A stretch of DNA of 64,000 nucleotides. Source: Tepidiforma sp. GTDB lineage: Bacteria; Chloroflexota; Dehalococcoidia; Tepidiformales; Tepidiformaceae. The stretch lies in assembly GCA_026003935.1 (NCBI GenBank), contig BPIE01000001.1, positions 620,001-684,000 of the forward strand, given 5' to 3'. Both the position numbers and the translations under genes were made by a program. This document shows positions 56,929 to 64,000 of the stretch, in pieces; within the stretch, counting starts at the first letter, position 1; every line of letters starts with the position of its first letter. Under the pieces are notes generated by a model. It saw only the letters and a list, made by a program, of their open reading frames with translations. It was not told the origin of the DNA and made no database searches.

Positions 56929-59400
56929 GTGGCAACAGCAACAGCGACGCGGCAACGGACGCGGAAGGCGGAAGCGCCTTCGGCTGCGCCGGCGCCGGAT
57001 AGAGAACAGCCGAAGGAGCGGGGCCGCAAGGGGCCGCGGTACCTCGTGGTGGTGGAATCGCCGACCAAGGCGCGCACCCTGCAGAGCATCCTCGGGAGCG
57101 ATTACGAGGTGATGGCCTCGCTGGGGCATGTGCGCGACCTGCCGACCTACGGGTATGGCGTAGAGAATGTGGAAGCGCTGGACTTCCGGCCGAAGTACGT
57201 GGTGGTGAAAGACCGCGCGTCGCGGGTCAACAAGGCGGAAGTGATCCGGGAGATTGCGGAGGCGGCGAAGCGGGCGGAGCGGGTGTTCCTGAGCACGGAC
57301 CCCGACCGCGAGGGTGAAGCGATTGCGTGGCACATCAAGGAGGCGGCGGGCATCCCGGACGAGAAAGTGACGCGGGTGGTGTTTCACGAGATTACGCGGC
57401 CGGCCATCGAGGCGGCGTTCGCGGAGGCGCTGGGACAGGCGCCGGCGCAGGATGGGCACGGCCGGCGTGAGCCGGGCAAACTGGACATGCACCTGGTGGA
57501 TGCGCAGCAGGCGCGGCGGGTGCTGGACCGGCTGATCGGCTACCCGCTGACGTGGTTCGTACAGAAGAAGGTGAGCCGCGGAGCGAGCGCGGGGCGGGTC
57601 CAGAGCGTGGCGCTCGGGCTGATCGTGAAGCGGGAGCGGGAGATCCAGGCGTTCCGGCCGGTGGAGTACTGGACGGTCGATGCGGAGCTGGCGAAGAACG
57701 GTGCGCCGTTTGCGGCCGACCTCGTGGCGTTCGAAGGGATGCCGAAAGGGACGAAGGTCCGGCCGGAGTTTGGGCCGGCGGGACCGGCCATTCCGAACGA
57801 GGCGGCGGCGAAGCGGCTGGTGGAGGGGTTCGAGCGGGCGACGTTCCGCGTGACGCAGGTGAAACCGGGCCAGCGGAAGGCGGCTCCGGCTCCGCCGTTT
57901 ACGACGAGCACGTTCCAGCAGGCGGCGGTGAACCGCCTCGGGATGAGCACGGCGCGGGCGATGGCGGTGGCGCAGGAGCTGTACGAAGGCGTGAATGGGA
58001 TGCCGGGCCTCATCACGTATATGCGCACGGATTCGGTGGCGGTTTCGCCGGTGGCGCAGCAGCAGGCGCGGGAGTTCGTTCGGGAGACGTGGGGGCCGGA
58101 GTTCGTGCCGGAGAAGCCGCGCGTGTACCGGACACGTGCTCGGGGGGCCCAGGAGGCGCATGAAGCGATCCGGCCGACGAACCCGGCGCTGCGACCGGAG
58201 GAGCTTCGGCGGGTCCTGAGCGGGGAGCAGCTGCGGGTCTACGAGCTAATCTGGCGGCGCTTCATCGCGAGCCAGATGACGGACGCGGTCTACCGGACGA
58301 TGACGGTGGACATCGAGGCGGCTGCGGAGGATGCGCCGACGGGGACGTTCCGGGCAAAGGCGAGCACGCTGGTGTTCGAAGGGCACCTGAAGGCATACGG
58401 TGCGGAGGCTGCGGAACCGAACGAGGACGGGGAGCAGGTGGTGGATTCGCTGCCGGAGCTGGCCGAGGGCGATGTGCTGGAGCGGCGCGGCGTTGCGGCG
58501 AAGCGGCACGAGACGCAGCCGCCGCCACGGTACACGGAGGCGTCGCTCGTGCGCGCGCTGGAGGAGCTGGGGATTGGGCGGCCGAGCACGTACGCGAGCA
58601 TCGTACAGACGGTGCTGAAGCGGGAGTTCGTGCGGAAGGAGGGGCGCCAGCTGGTGCCGCAGGAGCTCGGGTTCATCGTGCACGACCTGCTGGAGCGGCA
58701 CATGAAGAAGTACGTCGATGTGCCGTTCACGGGCGAGATGGAGGAGGAGCTGGACGAGGTTGCTTCCGGGGAGCGGGATTGGATGGAGGTGCTGCGGGAG
58801 TTCTGGCCGGAGTTCAAGGCGGAGCTGGACCGGGCGGAGGCCTCGGCGGAGAAGGAGCAGCAGGAGACGGATATCCCGTGTGAGGGGTGCGGGCAGGCGA
58901 ACCTCGTGGTGAAGTGGGGGCGGAACGGGAAGTTCTTTGGGTGCCCGCGGTATCCCGACTGCACGTTCACGCTGCCGATGGGGCCCGACGGCAAGCCGCT
59001 GCGGCAGGCCGAACCGACGGCGCTCCCGTACCGGTGCCCGAAGGACGGGGGCCAGCTGCTGAAGAAGTCGGGGCGGTTCGGCGAGTACGTGGAGTGCGCC
59101 AACCGGGAGGGCGGGAACTGCGATTTCCGGAGCGGTGTTCCGGTGGGCGTTGCATGCCCGGAGGAGCCGGAAACGGGCCAGCTGGTGGTGAAGACCTCGC
59201 GGCGGGGCACGTTCTACGCCTGCTGGAACTACCCGAACTGCAGCTACACGACGAATAGTCTCGAGCCCGGCAAGATGGCGCCTGCGCGGCCGCCGGACGT
59301 GCGGGAGGAGGCGAACCGGAAGCTGCAGGAGCGGAGCGCGCGGGGGAAGGCTGCGTTCGCGAAGCGGCGTGCTAACGCGGCGGCGAAGAAGGCAAGCTGA
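56929..59400 (+). CDS. topA: DNA topoisomerase I
   Basis: Type IA topoisomerase relaxing negative supercoils (823 aa from this start). Toprim: YLVVVESPTKARTLQSILG, FLSTDPDREGEAIAWHI; RVVFHEITRPAIEAAF; active-site Tyr in GLITYMRTDS; QEAHEAIRPT; LEELGIGRPSTYASIVQT. Three C-terminal zinc ribbons (CEGCGQANLV...CPRYPDC, CPKDGG...C, CPEEPETG...CWNYPNC), then a Lys/Ala-rich tail. An ATG at 56812 is in frame, but the intervening 39 codons have poor G/C at third positions and hold a promoter and leader motif, so I prefer this GTG. Confidence 0.93.
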   Translation: MATATATRQRTRKAEAPSAAPAPDREQPKERGRKGPRYLVVVESPTKARTLQSILGSDYEVMASLGHVRDLPTYGYGVENVEALDFRPKYVVVKDRASRVNKAEVIREIAEAAKRAERVFLSTDPDREGEAIAWHIKEAAGIPDEKVTRVVFHEITRPAIEAAFAEALGQAPAQDGHGRREPGKLDMHLVDAQQARRVLDRLIGYPLTWFVQKKVSRGASAGRVQSVALGLIVKREREIQAFRPVEYWTVDAELAKNGAPFAADLVAFEGMPKGTKVRPEFGPAGPAIPNEAAAKRLVEGFERATFRVTQVKPGQRKAAPAPPFTTSTFQQAAVNRLGMSTARAMAVAQELYEGVNGMPGLITYMRTDSVAVSPVAQQQAREFVRETWGPEFVPEKPRVYRTRARGAQEAHEAIRPTNPALRPEELRRVLSGEQLRVYELIWRRFIASQMTDAVYRTMTVDIEAAAEDAPTGTFRAKASTLVFEGHLKAYGAEAAEPNEDGEQVVDSLPELAEGDVLERRGVAAKRHETQPPPRYTEASLVRALEELGIGRPSTYASIVQTVLKREFVRKEGRQLVPQELGFIVHDLLERHMKKYVDVPFTGEMEEELDEVASGERDWMEVLREFWPEFKAELDRAEASAEKEQQETDIPCEGCGQANLVVKWGRNGKFFGCPRYPDCTFTLPMGPDGKPLRQAEPTALPYRCPKDGGQLLKKSGRFGEYVECANREGGNCDFRSGVPVGVACPEEPETGQLVVKTSRRGTFYACWNYPNCSYTTNSLEPGKMAPARPPDVREEANRKLQERSARGKAAFAKRRANAAAKKAS

Positions 59401-59481
59401 GAAGCGACGCGGAAGCCTGTCGGGCAACGCCCGGGGGGCGGTGCGGTTGCGCGCGGTTTCTTGACGGAGCAGCATGTCGTT

Positions 59482-60456
59482 ATGCCAACCCGGCCGGCGC
59501 ACCGGACCGCAGAAGCGTATCTCGAGGCGTACCTCCGGGAGCTCGGAGCGGTGGGCGGGCGTTCGCCGCTGACGGTGCGCAACTACCGGAACGACATCGG
59601 GGCGTTTCTGCGGTGGTGCCGGGAGCGTGAGCTGGAGCCGCTGGAGGTGACGCGGGGGGTCTTCCGGGAGTATCTCGGCGAGCTCAAGGGGGCCGGGATG
59701 GCGGCGGCTTCGCTGACGCGGCGGACGAGCACGGTACACGGCTTCTACCGTTGGCTGCAGCGGGAGGGTGCGACGGAGCGCGACCTGCTGCATGGCATCG
59801 CGATGCCGAAGCGGCCCCTGCGCCTGCCGAAGGTCCTTGACCCGGGGACGCTGGACCGGCTGCTGGCGGCGCCGGACCCCTCGACGCCGCAGGGGCTGCG
59901 GGACCGGGCGCTGATGGAGCTGCTGTACGGCGGCGGGCTGCGGGTCTCGGAGCTCGTGAGCCTCGACATGGGGCAGGTGAACATGGCGGAGGGGACGGCC
60001 GTCGTCCACGGGAAGGGGTCGAAGGAGCGGCTGGTGCTGTTTGGGGAGCCGGCGATGCTGGCGCTGGAGCGGTACCTCGCGGAGGGGCGGCCGGCACTGG
60101 CGGCGGGGGCGCGGAACGGGCAGGCGAGCCCGGCGCTGTTCCTGAACCGCTTCGGCGGGCGGCTGACTGCGCGGTCGGTGCAGGAGGCAGTGCGGCGGCA
60201 CGCGGTTGCGGCAGGAATCCCGGCAGACGTTCACCCGCACCTGCTGCGGCATTCGTTCGCGACGCATCTGCTCGACGGCGGAGCTGACCTGCGCATCGTG
60301 CAGGAGCTGCTGGGGCATGCGTCGCCGACGACGACGCAGATTTACACGCACGTGAGCCGGGCCGCGCAGGCGGAGATGGCCCGGGAGGCATGGGAGCGAC
60401 TGGCGGAGGAGGCGCTGGAGGGCGGGCGGCGGCGGCGGGCCCGGGCGGAGGCGTGA
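59482..60456 (+). CDS. xerD: Tyrosine recombinase XerC/XerD
   Basis: Site-specific recombinase (324 aa) for chromosome-dimer resolution at dif. N-terminal SAM-like core-binding domain to about residue 100 (LTVRNYRNDIGAFLRWC). The catalytic domain has RVSELVSLD (Arg), HGKGSKERL (Lys), HPHLLRHSFATHLLDGGADLRIVQELLGHAS (His-x-x-Arg and His) and nucleophile Tyr in TTTQIYTHV. An upstream TTG (59461) is an alternative start; neither has a good ribosome binding site. XerC versus XerD cannot be told apart here. Confidence 0.9.
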   Translation: MPTRPAHRTAEAYLEAYLRELGAVGGRSPLTVRNYRNDIGAFLRWCRERELEPLEVTRGVFREYLGELKGAGMAAASLTRRTSTVHGFYRWLQREGATERDLLHGIAMPKRPLRLPKVLDPGTLDRLLAAPDPSTPQGLRDRALMELLYGGGLRVSELVSLDMGQVNMAEGTAVVHGKGSKERLVLFGEPAMLALERYLAEGRPALAAGARNGQASPALFLNRFGGRLTARSVQEAVRRHAVAAGIPADVHPHLLRHSFATHLLDGGADLRIVQELLGHASPTTTQIYTHVSRAAQAEMAREAWERLAEEALEGGRRRRARAEA

Positions 60457-60490
60457 CAGGGTCATCGCTGCATCGGACAATCGGCGGGCG

Positions 60491-60931
60491 ATGCAGATTC
60501 TGCTTGCGCACGGGCCGAACCTGAACCTTCTCGGGGAGCGGAAGCCGGAGGTTTACGGGACGACGACGCTACTGGACATCGAGGCCGACGTGGCGGGCGT
60601 TGCGAACGCCCGCGGTGCCGCGGTGCTGTGCCTGCAAACGAACCACGAGGGGCGGCTCATCGATGCGCTGCACGAGCTGCGCCGGGTGGTGGATGGGGTG
60701 GTGTTGAACGCGGGGGCGTGGACGCACACATCGGTGGCACTGCGGGATGCGATCGAGGCGGTGGAGCTGCCGGTTGTGGAGGTGCATCTTTCGAACACGC
60801 ATCGGCGGGAGGAGTTTCGGCACCGGTCGCTGATTGCGGCGGTGTGCATTGGGCAGGTGACGGGCCTCGGGCGGGAGGGGTACCGGGTCGCGACGGAGCT
60901 CCTGCTCGACTACCTGGAGGGGCGACGGTGA
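60491..60931 (+). CDS. aroQ: Type II 3-dehydroquinate dehydratase
   Basis: Third shikimate-pathway step (146 aa). Marks: LLAHGPNLNLLGERKPEVYG with the catalytic Tyr, QTNHEGRLIDALHE, VLNAGAWTHTSVALRDAI and VEVHLSNTHRREEFRHRS with the catalytic His. It is separate from the aroKB-aroC-aroE cluster, and lies upstream of the peptidase and efp as in many Gram-positive and Chloroflexota genomes. Its stop overlaps the next start by four bases. Confidence 0.95.
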   Translation: MQILLAHGPNLNLLGERKPEVYGTTTLLDIEADVAGVANARGAAVLCLQTNHEGRLIDALHELRRVVDGVVLNAGAWTHTSVALRDAIEAVELPVVEVHLSNTHRREEFRHRSLIAAVCIGQVTGLGREGYRVATELLLDYLEGRR

Positions 60932-62049
60932 CGGGGCGGCTCGAGCGATTGCGGGAGCTCCTCGAGCGGGGACGGCTGGACGGTCTGCTGGTGGCAGCGC
61001 CGGGAGAGGAGGGGCCGGGCTGGGCCTCGCGGGCATACCTGAGCGGTTTTACGGGCTCGGCGGGGGTCCTACTGGTGACCCGGACTGCGGCGGTGCTGGC
61101 GGTCGATTCGCGGTACTGGGAGCAGGCCGAGCGGGAGACGGCGGGACGGGGCGTGCGGGTCCTCCGCGCGAAGGGTCGGCGGGAGGAGTGGGTTCGCGAG
61201 CTGGTTGCGGAAGCGGGCGCAGCCGGGGGCCGCATCGGGGTATCGCCTGGGGATTTGACGTACGGGGGGTATCTCGCGCTGCGGGCGGCGGTGAACGGCC
61301 TGCCGGCGCATGACCGGCCGAAGCTGCGGGCAGCGCCGGGGCTGGTGGAGCGGCTCCGGCGGGTGAAGGATCGAGAGGAGATTGGGCTGCTCGAGGCGGC
61401 GGTGGGCATTGCGGACCGAGCGTTCGAGCGGCTGGCGGGGGAGCTTTCGCCGGGGATGACGGAGCTGGAGGCCGCGGCGCGCTTCGAGCAGTACGTGCGG
61501 GAGGAGGGCGGCAGCGGGGTATCGTTCCCGAGCATCGTTGCGGGAGGACCGTGGAGCGCGCTGCCGCACGCACAGCCCCGCGATGAGCGGTTTGCGCCCG
61601 GGCAGCCGATCGTGATCGACGTGGGGGCGCGCTACCGCGGGTACTGCTCAGACCTGACGCGGAGCGTGGTCGTCGGGGAGCCGGACGGGCGCTTCCGGGA
61701 GGTGTACGAGGCTGTGCGGGCGGCGCAGGAGGCGGCGATCGCGGGCGTCGAGCCGGGCAGGCGGGCGGCGGAGGTGCACGAGCTGGCGCACGAGGTACTC
61801 CGGCGGGCGGGCTTCGGCGAAGCGTTCGGGCACGGGCTGGGGCACGGGGTCGGGCTCGAGGTGCATGAAGCCCCGTATCTCGGCCCGTCATCGAGCGATG
61901 TTCTCGAAGCGGGAATGGTGTTTACCATTGAACCCGGTGTCTACCTGCCCGGCTGGGGCGGGATACGGATTGAAGACATCGTCGTGCTCGAGGATGGCAA
62001 GGCGCGCGTCCTGAGCCACGCATCGAAACTGACATTCGAAGGGGAGTGA
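60928..62049 (+). CDS. Xaa-Pro peptidase (M24 family, PepQ/PepP-like)
   Basis: Creatinase/prolidase-like metallopeptidase (373 aa). The N-terminal domain has SGFTGSAGVLLVTRTAAVLAVDSRYWEQAE. The catalytic pita-bread domain has the five metal ligands: Asp in VIDVGARYRGYCSDLTRS (two), His in HGLGHGVGLEVHE, Glu in FTIEPGVY and Glu in RIEDIVVL. GTG start overlapping aroQ (GTGA). The aroQ-pepQ-efp order is a common conserved string. Confidence 0.92.
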   Translation: MTGRLERLRELLERGRLDGLLVAAPGEEGPGWASRAYLSGFTGSAGVLLVTRTAAVLAVDSRYWEQAERETAGRGVRVLRAKGRREEWVRELVAEAGAAGGRIGVSPGDLTYGGYLALRAAVNGLPAHDRPKLRAAPGLVERLRRVKDREEIGLLEAAVGIADRAFERLAGELSPGMTELEAAARFEQYVREEGGSGVSFPSIVAGGPWSALPHAQPRDERFAPGQPIVIDVGARYRGYCSDLTRSVVVGEPDGRFREVYEAVRAAQEAAIAGVEPGRRAAEVHELAHEVLRRAGFGEAFGHGLGHGVGLEVHEAPYLGPSSSDVLEAGMVFTIEPGVYLPGWGGIRIEDIVVLEDGKARVLSHASKLTFEGE

Positions 62050-62052
62050 CCG

Positions 62053-62613
62053 ATGATTTCGACGGGAGAGCTGAAGAAGGGCGCGACGATCGAGCTCGAC
62101 GGGAAGCTGTACTCGATTCTCGATTATGCGCACATCAAGATGGGGCGGGGTTCGGCGCAGGTGCGGATCAAGTTCCGGGACGTGCGGAGCGGGGCGATCA
62201 TCGAGCAGACGTTCCAGGCGGGGACGAAGTTCCAGCGGGCGCGGGTGGAGCGCCGCGAGATGCAGTATCTGTACAACGACGGCGAGTTTTTCTACTTCAT
62301 GAACACGGAGACGTTCGAGCAAATCCCGGTCTCGGCGGAGAAGGTTGGGGACGCTGCGAAGTACTTGAAGGAGAACGACACCTGCGAGGTCGTGCTGTAC
62401 GGGGACGAAGTCATCGGGGTGGAGCTGCCGATCACGGTGGAGCTGCTCGTGACGGATACGGAGCCGGGATTCAAGGGCGACACTGCCACGGGCGGGACGA
62501 AGCCTGCGACGCTGGAGACGGGGCTGGTGGTGCAGGTGCCGCTGTTCGTGGAGCCGGGGACGAAGATTCGCGTGAACACGGAGACGGGGCAGTACATCGA
62601 GCGGGTCCAGTAG
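62053..62613 (+). CDS. efp: Elongation factor P
   Basis: Rescues ribosomes stalled on polyproline (186 aa, usual length). MISTGELKKGATIELDGKLY, the loop HIKMGRGSAQVR, and the C-terminal OB domain VVLYGDEVIGVELPITVEL with KIRVNTETGQYIERVQ. The residue at the tip of the modification loop is Arg32, not Lys. It starts 3 bases after the peptidase stop. No modification gene (epmA, earP, ymfI) is recognised in the window. Confidence 0.96.
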   Translation: MISTGELKKGATIELDGKLYSILDYAHIKMGRGSAQVRIKFRDVRSGAIIEQTFQAGTKFQRARVERREMQYLYNDGEFFYFMNTETFEQIPVSAEKVGDAAKYLKENDTCEVVLYGDEVIGVELPITVELLVTDTEPGFKGDTATGGTKPATLETGLVVQVPLFVEPGTKIRVNTETGQYIERVQ

Positions 62614-62660
62614 GAGCCCGTCTCGCGCGACGGACCGGGAACGCGTAGCCTTGGCTGGCC

Positions 62661-63854
62661 ATGCCATCGACTGACCAGGTGGTGCCGGTTTCGGCGCTCG
62701 TGCTGTTCCTGCGCGAGTACATCGAGGCGAACGAGCTGCTTTCGGATGTGTGGGTGACGGGGGAAGTGTCGAACGTCTCGCGGAGCCAGGTCGGCCACCG
62801 GTACTTCACGCTGAAGGATGCGAAGGCGGCGATCCGGTGTGTGATGTGGCGGGACCGGATGCCGCCTGGCTTTCAGTTGAAGGACGGGGAGCGGGTGATT
62901 GCGCACGGGCGCGTTACTGTCTACGTGCAGCGGGGCGAGGTGCAGTTCGATTGCGATTTTGCGCGGCCTGAGGGGGTGGGGGCGCTGGCGGCGAAGCTGG
63001 AGGAGCTGCGGCTGCGGCTGGAGGCGGAGGGGCTGTTCGCGGCCGAGCGGAAACGGCCGCTGCCGCGGTTTCCGATGCGCATCGGGCTGGTGACCTCGGC
63101 TGGCGGGGCGGCACTGCACGATGTGCAGTTCGTACTGCGGAAACGGTGGCCGCTCGCGACGCTGGTATTCGCCCCGGCAATGGTGCAGGGGGAGCAGGCG
63201 CCCGCGCAGATTGTGGCTGCGCTGCGGCGGCTGGCGCGAGAGCCGGGGCTCGACCTGATTCTCGTGACGCGCGGGGGCGGCGCGGCGGAGGACCTGCACG
63301 CGTTCAATGATGAGCGGGTGGCTCGGGCGATTTTTGCTTCGCCCTACCCGGTGGTGACGGGGGTGGGGCACGAAACGGACGTGACGATTGCGGACCTGGT
63401 TGCGGACCTGCGGGCGGCGACGCCGAGCGCGGCTGCGGAGCGGGCGACGCCGGACATTGCCGACCTCGAGCGGGGGCTCCGGGCGCTCGACCGGGCGATG
63501 GCCTCGGCGGTGCGGCACACCATCGGCGGGCTTGCGGCGGACACGGAGGCAGCGGCGGTGCGGCTGGAGCGGGCTGCGCCCCGGGTTGCCGAGCTAAAGG
63601 CGCAGGTGCTGGACCTCGCGCAGGGGATGGAGGAGCAGGTGTCGGAGCGGGTGCGGCGGGAGCGGGGGCGGTTCGATGCGCTGGCGGCGCGGTTCGGCGC
63701 GCTGGACCCGATGGCGACGCTGCGGCGCGGCTTCGCGATTGTGCAGCGGGAAGGGGGCCGCCAGCCGGTGGTGTCGAGCGTGCGGAGCGTTCGCACGGGC
63801 GATCGGCTGCGGGTTTCGGTTGCGGATGGTGCATTCTGGACGGAGGTGCGGTGA
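62661..63854 (+). CDS. xseA: Exodeoxyribonuclease VII large subunit
   Basis: Large subunit of ExoVII (397 aa), which degrades single-stranded DNA with the XseB small subunit. N-terminal OB fold (residues about 10-105; VWVTGEVSNVSRSQVGHRYFTLKD), catalytic domain with GLVTSAGGAALHDVQFVLRKRWP, LVTRGGGAAEDLHAFNDERVARAIF and GVGHETDVTIADLVADLRA, then a helical region and a C-terminal segment (DPMATLRRGFAIVQREGG). Its stop overlaps the xseB start by one base. Confidence 0.95.
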   Translation: MPSTDQVVPVSALVLFLREYIEANELLSDVWVTGEVSNVSRSQVGHRYFTLKDAKAAIRCVMWRDRMPPGFQLKDGERVIAHGRVTVYVQRGEVQFDCDFARPEGVGALAAKLEELRLRLEAEGLFAAERKRPLPRFPMRIGLVTSAGGAALHDVQFVLRKRWPLATLVFAPAMVQGEQAPAQIVAALRRLAREPGLDLILVTRGGGAAEDLHAFNDERVARAIFASPYPVVTGVGHETDVTIADLVADLRAATPSAAAERATPDIADLERGLRALDRAMASAVRHTIGGLAADTEAAAVRLERAAPRVAELKAQVLDLAQGMEEQVSERVRRERGRFDALAARFGALDPMATLRRGFAIVQREGGRQPVVSSVRSVRTGDRLRVSVADGAFWTEVR

Positions 63855-64000
63855 TGGCAAGCGAGGCGAGTGAGCGGTTCGAAGACCTGTACGCGAAGCT
63901 CGAGGAGCATGCGCGACGGCTGGAGCAGGGGAATCTGCCCCTGGAGGAGGCGCTGAAGCTGTACGAGGAGGGTGCAGCCCTGGTGGACCGGCTGCGGCGC
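63854..64000 (+). CDS. xseB: Exodeoxyribonuclease VII small subunit (5' part; cut by window end)
   Basis: First 49 codons. FEDLYAKLEEHARRLEQGNLPLEEALKLYEEGAALVDRLRR matches XseB's helical hairpin (landmark only). ATG follows directly from the xseA stop (TGATG). The family is usually 70-85 aa, so the end lies just outside. Confidence 0.92.
   Translation, partial: MASEASERFEDLYAKLEEHARRLEQGNLPLEEALKLYEEGAALVDRLRR

Overview
The window is GC-rich bacterial chromosome (about 70 % GC by eye), densely packed, with many 4-base stop/start overlaps and few spaces between genes. The 16S and 23S rRNA genes, the gene content (urease, molybdenum hydroxylase, CobN-type cobaltochelatase with CbtAB, AroK-AroB fusion) and the sigma70-like promoters fit a high-GC Chloroflexota, possibly a Dehalococcoidia/Tepidiforma-like thermophile. 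That placement is an inference from memory; no database search was run.

Layout. (1) 1-10.5 kb, minus strand: a nitrogen-scavenging block read as molybdenum hydroxylase (FAD, 2Fe-2S and Mo subunits), a MoaD/ThiS-like protein, urease ureABC-ureFGD, then the urea ABC transporter urtA-urtB, which runs off the left edge. (2) 10.6-14.6 kb: a DUF2207 membrane protein, a VOC protein, a glycerophosphodiesterase and an MBL-fold hydrolase. (3) 14.7-24.5 kb, plus strand: a cobalamin riboswitch followed by btuC-btuF-btuD-cobO-cobT-cobS-cbiB-cobD-cobQ-cobU (corrinoid uptake, adenosylation, nucleotide-loop assembly). (4) 24.5-35.9 kb: a second, nearly identical riboswitch followed by cobN1, a ChlI-ChlD fusion, a ferredoxin-CobN fusion (cobN2) and the cobalt transporter cbtB-cbtA. 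(5) 36.0-41.4 kb, minus strand: 16S-tRNA-Ile-tRNA-Ala-23S-tRNA-fMet, with no 5S gene. (6) 41.5-52.8 kb, minus strand: tgt, aroKB, aroC, a small membrane protein, aroE, mltG, ruvX, a one-pass membrane protein of unknown function, alaS. (7) 52.8-64 kb, plus strand: glmU, a CorC-like CBS protein, dprA, topA, a Xer recombinase, aroQ, a Xaa-Pro peptidase, efp, xseA and xseB (cut by the right edge).

The B12 block is the most unusual part. Two riboswitch-controlled operons stand head to tail. The second carries two different CobN genes around a single chelatase ATPase gene; one CobN carries an N-terminal [2Fe-2S] ferredoxin domain. No corrin-ring methylase genes are present, so the chelatase must work with genes elsewhere or on another substrate.

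Three genes have reading frames broken by one extra base: cobN2 (in a G6 run), the MBL hydrolase (in one of two G6 runs) and cobS (not in a long run). These are either assembly errors or real lesions, and raw reads would decide. Several genes appear to be leaderless: a TAGRAT-type -10 box ends 7-8 bases before the start codon.
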